Positions 17,005-25,186 of a stretch of DNA of 64,000 nucleotides are shown one piece after another (position 1 is the stretch's first letter; each line of letters opens with the position of its first letter). The position numbers and the translations under genes are program-made. Source of the stretch: Vibrio algarum (GTDB taxonomy: Bacteria; Pseudomonadota; Gammaproteobacteria; Enterobacterales; Vibrionaceae). The stretch covers positions 1,488,001 to 1,552,000 of the forward strand of contig NZ_JAQLOI010000001.1 in the NCBI RefSeq assembly GCF_028204155.1, given 5' to 3'. The notes beneath the pieces were generated by a model. The model saw only the letters and a list, made by a program, of their open reading frames with translations. It had not been told where the DNA came from and ran no database searches.

Positions 17005-18885
17005 ATGAACGAATTTAAAGTGAAAATCTCAGGAACGATTGGTGCAATCATTGCGATTATAGTTGTCATGCTGATAACTATAAACTTTTTCTCTTTTAGA
17101 GGGGAAAGCGTTGCGCTAAACAAACAAGTATTAATAGAGAAGAACGCATCTATTGAAGCCAATTTATCGCAAAAAGTAAATGGGTATAAAAGTGTACTTT
17201 CAGGTGTTAAAGCCAGCAAAGGCGATATAACTGCCAACGGACTTTCTGACAAAGCAATTACTCAACTAGAGATGCTTTATAGGACACAATCTCAGTTTAT
17301 AGAAGGTTCTTACATCATTGATGTTGACGGCGGTATTTATAATGTAAAAGGAGAAAAGCTCGACTTTAATGTTAGAGATTTAGGCCGCTCCTATTATAAG
17401 GCTATTTTTAGCGAAGGTAAGACATTCTTCTTTTCTGCACCTTTTGTCTCTGCCGTTACAAATAAAGAAATTGTTGTAATGGCATACAAAATAAATAGCG
17501 ACGTCGCGGTTATTACCTCGGTGTATCTGGATTCATTACTAGAGTCGGTAGCAGACCGTAAAGATATCTTTTTGTATTCTGAGGATGGAACAATTTTAGT
17601 TGCGCCATATGCAGAACTGCGGGGCAAAAATATTTACCAAGAGCGTCCGCTATATAAAGACTTCAGTGTTAGTAACCCAGAATTGCACTACAGCGCCGAA
17701 GTGAGTGGTGATGATGTAGCGTTCACGGCATTTTGGACGAACCTAAATATTACTGGTTGGAAATTTGTTAGTTTCATCAAAGACTCTGAAATCGAGAAGG
17801 GAGCTGATGGTCAGCTTGTTACCTCTGCAATTGTAGGTGTGGGTAGTTTGTTGATTTCAATGATAATATTATTAATTACTGTCGATAGGCTGGTATTAAA
17901 ACCTGTTGGTGGTGCGCCAAATGAGATTGCTGGCTTGATGGAGAAAATGGCTGGAGGTGACTTTACTCAGCGCATTAACCAGACAGGAAAAGAAACGGGG
18001 ATTTACCTATCACTGATTAAACTGTCTACTCAACTTTCAGGGCTGATAAAAAATACTCATGGTATCTCGGAGAATGTATCGTCGGCTTCAGAAGAGCTTA
18101 ATGTAATAATGAACGATACGAAGTCAAACGCGCAGGAAGAGCTTTCTCAGATGGAGCAGGTTTCGACTGCCATCAATGAGCTTTCATCGACATCTCAAGA
18201 GGTTAGCCAACAAGCGGTAGCGGCAGAAGAAGAAGCTAAAAAAGCAAGAGATAATGTTGAAACTGGCAAGCAAACTTTAGAGAAAAACATCACCTTGACG
18301 GGTTCAATTGACTCTTCAGTCAATGAGACCGCTGGTATTGTCGATGAGTTGAGACAGTTTGCTATTGAAATTGGTTCGGTGACAGAGGTTATTAACTCTA
18401 TTTCAGAACAAACTAACTTACTCGCTTTAAATGCAGCCATTGAAGCAGCACGCGCAGGTGAGCACGGGCGTGGATTTGCCGTGGTTGCGGATGAAGTTAG
18501 AAGCCTTGCATCTAAAACACAGGAATCAACAGTCAGTATTCAAGATATAATAGAAAAGCTGCAAAAACAGTCAGAGCGTGCGCAAAATAACATGGTGCAA
18601 AACGTTGATTTAATTGAGCAATCAGTTCAACTTGCTGACAACGTAAAAGCGTCATTTGAAGATATATCCACATCAGTAGAAACCATCTCCGAGATAAACA
18701 CATTGGTGGCCACAGCCGCTCAGGAGCAGTTCAATGTGACGGAAGATATTTCGAGAAACACTACCTTGGCATTTGATCTGGTACAACAAAATGTTTCAGG
18801 GATTGATGAAACTCTCCAAGCATCGGCTGAGTTAGCTAAACTGGCAGAGACACAGAAGAGCGAACTGGACTTCTTTAAGGTATAA
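17005..18885 (+). CDS. Methyl-accepting chemotaxis protein with Cache-type sensor
   Basis: This 626-residue chemoreceptor has one N-terminal membrane helix (IGAIIAIIVVMLITINFFSF) and a periplasmic sensor of about 220 residues of Cache type (FIEGSYIIDVDGGIYNVKGE, GRSYYKAIFSEGKTFFFSAP). A second helix (IVGVGSLLISMIILLITV), a HAMP-like linker and a long signalling coiled coil follow. The hairpin tip binding CheA/CheW is EQTNLLALNAAIEAARAGEH followed by GRGFAVVADEVRSLA. The C terminus (KSELDFFKV) lacks the NWETF-type tether for CheR. The ATG at 17005 was chosen over GTG at 16996. The ligand is unknown; the gene stands alone. Confidence 0.93.
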   Translation: MNEFKVKISGTIGAIIAIIVVMLITINFFSFRGESVALNKQVLIEKNASIEANLSQKVNGYKSVLSGVKASKGDITANGLSDKAITQLEMLYRTQSQFIEGSYIIDVDGGIYNVKGEKLDFNVRDLGRSYYKAIFSEGKTFFFSAPFVSAVTNKEIVVMAYKINSDVAVITSVYLDSLLESVADRKDIFLYSEDGTILVAPYAELRGKNIYQERPLYKDFSVSNPELHYSAEVSGDDVAFTAFWTNLNITGWKFVSFIKDSEIEKGADGQLVTSAIVGVGSLLISMIILLITVDRLVLKPVGGAPNEIAGLMEKMAGGDFTQRINQTGKETGIYLSLIKLSTQLSGLIKNTHGISENVSSASEELNVIMNDTKSNAQEELSQMEQVSTAINELSSTSQEVSQQAVAAEEEAKKARDNVETGKQTLEKNITLTGSIDSSVNETAGIVDELRQFAIEIGSVTEVINSISEQTNLLALNAAIEAARAGEHGRGFAVVADEVRSLASKTQESTVSIQDIIEKLQKQSERAQNNMVQNVDLIEQSVQLADNVKASFEDISTSVETISEINTLVATAAQEQFNVTEDISRNTTLAFDLVQQNVSGIDETLQASAELAKLAETQKSELDFFKV

Positions 18886-18999
18886 ATAGGGGAAATTGAT
18901 TTAGATGTAGCGATCGGAGAGAACTTTCAATCCTTTTGTTTAAGATTTGAGGGGCAGGTAAGTCGTGCGTTAATAAGTATTATGAAATCCTAATAATAT

Positions 19000-19938
19000 T
19001 TATAATCCTGTACAAAAACCGCCCTCTAGAACAACATCGGTGAAATCATATTGAGATGCGAGAGGGTATGAAAAATTCGTTGGTTGATTGATGTTTTCTA
19101 TCTTCTGGATTGTGTTATCAGAGAACGAAAAACCTGCAATCTGGCGACGGTCTTGTGTTGGTACATAGAATACGATGGTATTTTTCGTCTTAGTTACCAT
19201 AGATAAACAGAGGTTTCTCTCGCCAATAGAGTGATTGCTATAGCCTGATAATTCAGAAAGCACTTCCAGCTTGCCAGCTTTAATGTTCGCCACTTTTAGT
19301 ACCCCGCCTATATGAGGGGTCTGGATCCAGGCTAATTCTACCGTTCCATCACTATCTAAATCATAGCTTGCCACAATGTTAAGCCAACGGTTTGCTAGTC
19401 CAATCTCCTCAACCCATGCGAATTCAGCCAGCACATTATCTATTATTTTATAAATCATAATGCCTGCGCCTTTTGTCACGTGAGTTCTAACAGTAATAAT
19501 TTCTAGTTCTCCATCGTTGTCGACATCAAATAAACGAGGCTTGATGTCCTCAAACACATACTTATCACTCACAGTATGTGTATAGGCGATTCTATCCCGA
19601 ACAACCACTAGTTGTTCGGCCTCTATAGAATCGCCTAATATACCGTGTCTATATCTCGTAGTTGGCTGAGCGTATTGAGCATAAACGGTAGCATTGTTAT
19701 TAATGGTAATCAGCTTCTCTGGAAGTTGAACGAAGTTGTCAGTTAAAAATTTTATTATTTCGCTTTCAACGACTAAAGGATGATCTGGCGAAGTAATAGA
19801 CTTCTGAAGGGCAGTCGCTTGGGCGGTGTTAGAAACAAAAAACATGCACAGTAGCATTAGTCCGTAAAGGAGCCAATATCTGCAATGGTCACTCATATTG
19901 ATATTTCGAAAGTAAGAGAATTGTTTTAGAAGTCGCAT
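19000..19938 (-). CDS. Secreted VCBS/FG-GAP-like repeat protein of unknown role
   Basis: The 312-residue protein has an N-terminal hydrophobic stretch (YWLLYGLMLLCMFFVSNTAQA), consistent with export. Two calcium-loop motifs of VCBS/FG-GAP beta-propeller type follow: LFDVDNDGELEIITV and SYDLDSDGTVELAWI. I do not recognise a specific family. GGAAAG precedes the ATG at 19938; a start at codon 15 (MSDHC) is possible. A tandem octamer repeat lies about 34 bases upstream of the start, where it could alter transcription. Confidence 0.75.
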   Translation of the reverse strand: MRLLKQFSYFRNINMSDHCRYWLLYGLMLLCMFFVSNTAQATALQKSITSPDHPLVVESEIIKFLTDNFVQLPEKLITINNNATVYAQYAQPTTRYRHGILGDSIEAEQLVVVRDRIAYTHTVSDKYVFEDIKPRLFDVDNDGELEIITVRTHVTKGAGIMIYKIIDNVLAEFAWVEEIGLANRWLNIVASYDLDSDGTVELAWIQTPHIGGVLKVANIKAGKLEVLSELSGYSNHSIGERNLCLSMVTKTKNTIVFYVPTQDRRQIAGFSFSDNTIQKIENINQPTNFSYPLASQYDFTDVVLEGGFCTGL

Positions 19939-19971
19939 CCGTGCTTTCCTTCTGAAAAATCAACTAGGATT

Positions 19972-20010
19972 ATAAACAGATAAACAGATAAACAGATAAA
20001 CAGATAAACA
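19972..20010. repeat. Octanucleotide tandem repeat (ATAAACAG), nearly five copies
   Basis: Four perfect ATAAACAG units and a fifth ending ATAAACAA run between the VCBS-like gene start (19938) and the 3' end of the GyrI-like gene (20028). Repeats of this type can expand or contract by polymerase slippage. Here they lie in the presumptive promoter region of the minus-strand gene. Confidence 0.92.
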
Positions 20011-20027
20011 ACTATCTGGCACCCTAC

Positions 20028-20480
20028 TTATTTAACCGCAATACAAAAACTTACATCTGCTATGTGTGTTTCCATATCGTAGCTATGATAAAGCTCAAAA
20101 CAGACACAAGTTCGATCATCATCCCACTCGAACTGCTCTCCAGCTTCTTTGAGTAATTGTTGCCACATTAATGGATACTCAGATTTATCATTAATTACTT
20201 TCCGAATAAATGCATACCGTCCTCCATCAAAATACGCTTTACTGACTGCATCGGTAAATTCAGTGTCATCTGGAACTAACAAACATATATCGGTTCTGCA
20301 ATCTTGCGGGGGTGTTACTTGAGGGTCATCTCTGTAGACAAAAATCCATTGGCTATCCGCTACTCCCTTTTCCTCGGACCATTGATACAACTGCTCACAA
20401 GGTATTTCATAATTTTCACCATAGGGGCCAGTTACTCGCTTGTAAGCGATTGCAGATGGTTCAAAATGTTGAGTTTCCAT
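20028..20480 (-). CDS. GyrI-like small-molecule-binding domain protein
   Basis: The 150-residue protein consists of a single GyrI-like/AraC effector-binding domain. It starts with the typical strand (FEPSAIAYKRVTGPYGENYEI), has CRTDICLLVPDDTEF in the middle (the family's R-x-D-I/V-C motif), and ends in a conserved strand (ETHIADVSFCIAVK). Stand-alone members such as SbmC inhibit DNA gyrase or bind small hydrophobic molecules. Which applies here cannot be told. It has no DNA-binding domain. The 7TM AraC gene lies upstream on the same strand, about 107 bases away. Confidence 0.82.
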   Translation of the reverse strand: METQHFEPSAIAYKRVTGPYGENYEIPCEQLYQWSEEKGVADSQWIFVYRDDPQVTPPQDCRTDICLLVPDDTEFTDAVSKAYFDGGRYAFIRKVINDKSEYPLMWQQLLKEAGEQFEWDDDRTCVCFELYHSYDMETHIADVSFCIAVK

Positions 20481-20586
20481 ATTATCACTTCCTATATTTA
20501 TCGGTGGTCGAGGTTAAAAGTATAGGTTAGTTTTTAGGCTTTATCGTTTACACATATTTTTAATGCAGTTGTACATTTAAGGTACG

Positions 20587-21831
20587 CTAGCTCGTTTGTT
20601 GTTTTATCATCTTTCGATACTGTGAAGGTGTAACGTGACAGTATTGCTTAAACAAGCTGTTAAAGCTTGATTTGGATTTGAACCCAGCCTGAAAAGCGAT
20701 ATCAATAATGGTAGATTTATTGTCCTGATGTTCAAGTTGAACTTTTACTTCTTCAATGCGAAATTCGTTCACATATTGGTAGAAGTTTTTAGAAAGACCA
20801 GTATTAAGAACCAAAGATAGAGATCGCCTCGGAATGTTTAATGCGTTAGACAACATATAAACTGAAAAATCAGGATCAGTATAAGGCTTCTCACTCTGCA
20901 TATAAAATTGCATCTCTTCTATTATCTGCTTGATGAACTCATTACTGAGATTATTGTTGCTCGTTGGCTTATTGTTTTCATTAGTACTATTTGAAGCAAT
21001 ACTGATGTCTTCAGTAACGTTCTCCTTTTTGTCTGAATCAAGGCATTTTGTTTGAAATACTGGCTTCTGTTTTATGCCAAAAAAACAGAGTAGAACGATA
21101 AAAGTGAGAAAAGAGAGCATGTGTAGCGTTATTGGCTCAATGACTATGTCTGACTTTAGAAAGCTTTCAAATGCCACATTAAGTATGACAAGCATGGCTA
21201 CTGTACTCGGTAGCGCGTATATCCATTTTAAAGTTATCTGATTATCTTTTTGAGAGAATATTCCAGTGATATTTTTCTGGTGCTTGTTCAATATGTAGAT
21301 AGTCACTATCGAATACCCAAAAAAGAAAAGCACATTAATGAGTCCAAAGTGAACCAATAGTGGGTCTAAAAGTGACGGGATTCCTTGCCCTGCCACTGGG
21401 CCAACACTTGAATTCAATTTATCTGGTTGAGGAATCATCTGATCAGGGTGAGACATGGTTAAGAATAGGACATAGAACAATCCAAATGGAATGAAATGCA
21501 AAAGATCGGAGCGTTTAATCGTCGATTTTTCCCTGCTTATTAACAATCGAACATATAGATATAGAATGGGTCCATTCAGTAAATTTAGAGTTGGGTTGGT
21601 ATAGTGGAACAGTGTTGGAGTCGCTAAATTTAGGTGGTTTAATGCTGAATGTAGAAGCGGTACATTCAGCAAGAAAAGCCAGAGACACAATAGCCAATCC
21701 GTTCGATGTTTATAGGGTTTTGTTAGGATGTTCGTCAAAATAAAAGTGGTAAGAGATATCCCTACTATACTTACTTCCCATGTAAAACCTTGTGCTAATG
21801 ACAAAATACCGAGCTCCATTTCAATTTTCAC
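20587..21831 (-). CDS. AraC family regulator with N-terminal seven-helix membrane domain
   Basis: The 414-residue protein has about seven hydrophobic segments in its first 260 residues (for example SIVGISLTTFILTNIL, WLLCLWLFLLNVPLL, FIPFGLFYVLFLTM, FGLINVLFFFGYSIVTIYIL). A charged linker and a C-terminal AraC DNA-binding domain follow (FSVYMLSNALNIPRRSLSLV; second helix-turn-helix IIDIAFQAGFKSKSSFNSLF). This is a membrane-tethered one-component regulator. The 21831 start is GTG; the ATG at 21822 is an alternative. It is divergent from a DUF1566 lipoprotein gene, with a 19-bp motif in between that recurs upstream of the catalase gene, so both may be its targets (inference). Confidence 0.88.
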   Translation of the reverse strand: MKIEMELGILSLAQGFTWEVSIVGISLTTFILTNILTKPYKHRTDWLLCLWLFLLNVPLLHSALNHLNLATPTLFHYTNPTLNLLNGPILYLYVRLLISREKSTIKRSDLLHFIPFGLFYVLFLTMSHPDQMIPQPDKLNSSVGPVAGQGIPSLLDPLLVHFGLINVLFFFGYSIVTIYILNKHQKNITGIFSQKDNQITLKWIYALPSTVAMLVILNVAFESFLKSDIVIEPITLHMLSFLTFIVLLCFFGIKQKPVFQTKCLDSDKKENVTEDISIASNSTNENNKPTSNNNLSNEFIKQIIEEMQFYMQSEKPYTDPDFSVYMLSNALNIPRRSLSLVLNTGLSKNFYQYVNEFRIEEVKVQLEHQDNKSTIIDIAFQAGFKSKSSFNSLFKQYCHVTPSQYRKMIKQQTS

Positions 21832-21861
21832 GCTCCAAACCTTAAGTAAAAAGTCTAAATA

Positions 21862-21880
21862 GCGCCAATTGGACGATTTA
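21862..21880 (+). promoter_or_regulatory. Candidate AraC operator, copy 1 (araC/DUF1566 divergent region)
   Basis: The sequence gcgccaattggacgattta recurs with 17 of 19 matches at 23366-23384. A -10-like GATTAT/TTATAC lies 18-20 bases downstream, at 21898-21905, so the motif sits where a class II activator site would overlap the -35 region. The DUF1566 gene starts 64 bases downstream. Confidence 0.5.
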
Positions 21881-21943
21881 TATTATATTTATTCATAGAT
21901 TATACGGCTATACCTATCCAAACAACCTAAGAGGTTCACGAAA

Positions 21944-23248
21944 ATGAGCGCCAATAAACTTGAAGCTTGTGAAATCGGATTAAGTCCAAAATTTAATGCC
22001 AATCGAAAACTTGTACAACTTGCTTTACCTGTTGTTTTGGTGGCTCTATCTGGATGTAGCGATAGTATGTCGCAGAATAGCCCAGAAAGTTCTGAAAACA
22101 CCGCAAGCTCTGAGACGCCAAAGGTGAGTTTTATCGTCGTTGATACTAAACAGGACTCATGCTTTGGTAACGATGGTATTGAAATTACATGCCCATCTTC
22201 AGGAGAAGAATTATACGGTCAAGATGCACAATATAATGGTGTCCAACCTTCGTTTACCGACAATGGTAATAAAACGGTGACTGATAATAATACTGGTATG
22301 GTTTGGCAAAAAACGCCTGATTACAAACATTACTCGTATGATGATGCTATTAGCTATTGTGAAGACTTAACGGTAGCAAATTATAATAACTGGCGACTTC
22401 CTACGATTAAAGAGCTTTATTCATTAGCTGATTTCAGAGGTGAGATTGTTAATCCGCGTGATGAAAGTGCAAATACGCCTTATATCGATACTGCTTACTT
22501 TGATTTTCAGTATGACCAAAGAATGGCTTATATTGGTCAATACTGGTCAATTACAAAATACACCTTAGGGCCTGTACATAACACCGAAAATGTAGAAGCT
22601 GCTTTTGGATTTAACTTTGCGGATGGCCATATCAAAGGATATGAAACAGGTTATTCATTTGGGACAAAAGATGAAAGCATACATGCACCGGGTAACTTTG
22701 TAAGGTGTGTACGTGGCGAAGAAAATGTATATGGTGTCAATGATTTCGTTGCAAATGGCGACGGTACAGTAACAGACAAAAGTACTAACCTTATGTGGCA
22801 AAGCGCAGACGATGGTGTGAGAAGGAATTGGCAAGACAGTTTAGCATATGCTGAAAATGCTGAAATAGCGGGTTATTCTGATTGGCGTATGCCAAACATT
22901 AAAGAGCTACAGAGCATCGTGAAATACGGTGGGGATGTCGGCTCATGGCCTGCGATCGAGACTCAATTCTTTACACTGTCTGGAGACAATACGATTGACA
23001 ACCCTAGCTGGGTTTGGAGTAGCACGACCCAAGGTGACTTCAAGTATACTGCAACATATATTTCTTTTAGTAAGGCGTTCAGTAAGAAGACATCTTCTGC
23101 AACGGAGTACTTTGACTGGCATGGCGCAGGAGCCCAAAGAAGTGATCCTAAATCTGGGTCTCCATCCGACTATGACATGGCTTCAGAGAACGCTACCGAT
23201 TTGGTCATGACGAAGAACTACACTTTATTAGTCCGCTCAGTTAAATAA
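21944..23248 (+). CDS. Lipoprotein with two DUF1566 (Lcl C-terminal) domains
   Basis: The 434-residue protein has an unusually long N-terminal part before its hydrophobic segment (VQLALPVVLVALSGC), whose lipobox LSGC predicts lipidation at Cys38. Two DUF1566 repeats follow, each with the motif sequence TGMVWQKTPD ... NNWRLPTIKELYSLAD and TNLMWQSADD ... SDWRMPNIKELQSIV. Each ends in a conserved FVRCVRG or LLVRSVK strand. The domain is common in secreted Vibrio proteins and its function is unknown. It is divergent from the 7TM AraC gene. A later start that would shorten the N terminus is possible, although the AGAGG at 21930-21934 fits the chosen ATG. Confidence 0.85.
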   Translation: MSANKLEACEIGLSPKFNANRKLVQLALPVVLVALSGCSDSMSQNSPESSENTASSETPKVSFIVVDTKQDSCFGNDGIEITCPSSGEELYGQDAQYNGVQPSFTDNGNKTVTDNNTGMVWQKTPDYKHYSYDDAISYCEDLTVANYNNWRLPTIKELYSLADFRGEIVNPRDESANTPYIDTAYFDFQYDQRMAYIGQYWSITKYTLGPVHNTENVEAAFGFNFADGHIKGYETGYSFGTKDESIHAPGNFVRCVRGEENVYGVNDFVANGDGTVTDKSTNLMWQSADDGVRRNWQDSLAYAENAEIAGYSDWRMPNIKELQSIVKYGGDVGSWPAIETQFFTLSGDNTIDNPSWVWSSTTQGDFKYTATYISFSKAFSKKTSSATEYFDWHGAGAQRSDPKSGSPSDYDMASENATDLVMTKNYTLLVRSVK

Positions 23249-23263
23249 CGGGAAGCTTGGTAT

Positions 23264-23295
23264 AAACTCTGCCTAATTCAAAATAGGCGGAGTTT
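23264..23295 (+). terminator. Hairpin after the DUF1566 lipoprotein gene
   Basis: Arms AAACTCTGCCTA and TAGGCGGAGTTT (one G-U pair) flank an 8-base loop 15 bases after the stop. The following sequence (ATCTAAAA) is not a good U-tract, so termination may be partial. Confidence 0.5.
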
Positions 23296-23365
23296 ATCTA
23301 AAAGGCCGAAGTTAACCCAAATGTTTGATCCAAAGCAAATTTCATAGACACCATTAGTGCGAACT

Positions 23366-23384
23366 GCGCCATTTGGACGATTTT
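23366..23384 (+). promoter_or_regulatory. Candidate AraC operator, copy 2 (upstream of katA)
   Basis: The sequence gcgccatttggacgatttt matches the motif at 21862-21880 at 17 of 19 positions and in the same orientation. A -10-like TATATC lies 18 bases downstream (23403-23408), again matching the geometry of the first copy. The catalase gene starts at 23575, leaving a leader of about 160 bases. Confidence 0.5.
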
Positions 23385-23574
23385 AATTCCATTTAGTCTG
23401 ACTATATCTAGGCTTAACTGACTTAGCCACAGATATGGTAGGGGACGTCATCCCAATTTATGGATTTGAGTTGTACGCAATGGGATGGTCAAACGCGTAC
23501 TGCATCAATATACCAAGTGGTTATGTTAGTGATTAAGCAGACATGTAAAAAATAGCCTCAAAAAGGAATGGCAC

Positions 23575-25032
23575 ATGACAAAGCAAACTAAACTAACCAC
23601 GTCCAATGGTTGCCCTGTAGCTGACAATCAAAATGTTCAAACCGCTGGTCCTCGTGGGCCAATGCTTTTACAGGACGCATGGTTTCTTGAAAAACTCGCC
23701 CACTTCGATAGAGAAGTTATCCCAGAAAGACGTATGCATGCCAAAGGTTCTGGTGCTTATGGTACTTTCACCGTTACGCACGATATATCTAAGTATACAA
23801 AAGCCAACATATTCTCTGAAATAGGCAAGAAAACCGACCTTTTTGTCCGATTTTCTACCGTTGCCGGTGAGCGTGGTGCTGCAGATGCTGAACGTGATAT
23901 TCGTGGGTTTGCTATCAAATTTTACACCGAGGAAGGTAACTGGGATCTTGTCGGCAATAATACGCCCGTCTTCTTCCTTCGCGATCCTTTGAAATTTCCA
24001 GATCTTAATCACGCGGTTAAACGAGACCCTCGCACGAACATGCGTTGCGCAAATGCGAATTGGGATTTCTGGACATTGCTGCCTGAAGCGCTACACCAAA
24101 TAACGATTTTGATGAGTGAACGTGGTATTCCCCGTACTTATCGCCATATGCATGGGTTTGGTAGCCACACGTTTAGCTTTATCAACGCTGATAACGAGCG
24201 ATTTTGGGTTAAGTTCCATTTAGAAACGCAGCAAGGGATAGAGAACCTTACCGATCAAGAAGCAGAAGAACTGGTTGGTAAGAATCGTGAAAGCCACCAG
24301 CAAGATCTGTACGAAACCATTGAAAATGGTGATTTTCCTCGCTGGGATTTAAAAGTTCAAATCATGCCTGAAAAAGACGCGGCGGATTATCGGTTCCATC
24401 CGTTTGATCTAAGTAAAGTTTGGCCACACGAAGATTACCCACTGATTGATGTTGGTGTTATGGAGCTGAATCGCAATCCAGATAACTATTTTGCTGAGGT
24501 AGAGCAAGCGGCATTTAACCCGGCTAGTATAGTACCTGGAATTGGATTCTCTCCCGATAAGATGTTGCAAGGGCGCTTATTCTCATATGGGGATACACAA
24601 CGTTATCGTTTGGGTGTGAATCATTCACACATCCCAGTAAACCAGGCTCGCTGTCCTGTTAATTCTTACCATCGAGATGGCGCTATGCGCGTAGACGGTA
24701 ACTATGGAAGCACCAAAGCATATGAGCCAAATAGTCTAGGTCTATGGCAAGAACAACCAGAAACTAAAGAGCCTGCGTTGCAATTAAATGGCGATGCTTA
24801 TAGCTGGGATTTCCGTGAAAATGACAGTGATTACTTTACTCAACCGAGAGATCTGTTCAATTTGATGACACCAGAGCAACAGAACGTTCTGTTTGAAAAC
24901 ACGGCACGAAGTGTTGGTGGGGCATCTATTGAAATCCAACATCGCCATATTTCTAACTGCTACAAGGCCGACCCTGCCTACGGTGAGGGGGTTGCGGCAG
25001 CTTTAGGCATCGATATGAAGGATATTCAGTAG
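23575..25032 (+). CDS. katA: Monofunctional haem catalase KatA (clade 3 type)
   Basis: This enzyme dismutates hydrogen peroxide. The 485-residue size is that of small-subunit catalases. The distal haem residues are His55 (RRMHAKGSGAYG) and Asn128 (DLVGNNTPVFFLRD), and the proximal ligand is Tyr338 in RLFSYGDTQRYRLG. There is no signal peptide, so it is cytoplasmic. AAAAAGGA lies upstream of the ATG. The gene stands alone and has its own terminator. The 19-bp motif upstream, shared with the AraC/DUF1566 region, suggests control beyond, or instead of, OxyR. Confidence 0.96.
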   Translation: MTKQTKLTTSNGCPVADNQNVQTAGPRGPMLLQDAWFLEKLAHFDREVIPERRMHAKGSGAYGTFTVTHDISKYTKANIFSEIGKKTDLFVRFSTVAGERGAADAERDIRGFAIKFYTEEGNWDLVGNNTPVFFLRDPLKFPDLNHAVKRDPRTNMRCANANWDFWTLLPEALHQITILMSERGIPRTYRHMHGFGSHTFSFINADNERFWVKFHLETQQGIENLTDQEAEELVGKNRESHQQDLYETIENGDFPRWDLKVQIMPEKDAADYRFHPFDLSKVWPHEDYPLIDVGVMELNRNPDNYFAEVEQAAFNPASIVPGIGFSPDKMLQGRLFSYGDTQRYRLGVNHSHIPVNQARCPVNSYHRDGAMRVDGNYGSTKAYEPNSLGLWQEQPETKEPALQLNGDAYSWDFRENDSDYFTQPRDLFNLMTPEQQNVLFENTARSVGGASIEIQHRHISNCYKADPAYGEGVAAALGIDMKDIQ

Positions 25033-25068
25033 CTAAAATTTTTAATGGAGATCTATTGAGCTAAATGT

Positions 25069-25105
25069 AAAAAGGGCGAATGAATCTAATCATTCGCCCT
25101 TTTTT
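25069..25105 (+). terminator. Rho-independent terminator after katA
   Basis: Arms AAAAGGGCGAATGA and TCATTCGCCCTTTT are complementary around a 6-base loop and followed by TT. The A-rich 5' side means it could also work for the convergent helicase gene. Confidence 0.88.
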
Positions 25106-25186
25106 AACGTGAATACTAAGTGTATTAGTGTTGGTTATCGCTATTGATAGGTAGCAAAAATTCAGATTCTTGCAGAAACGATTCTA

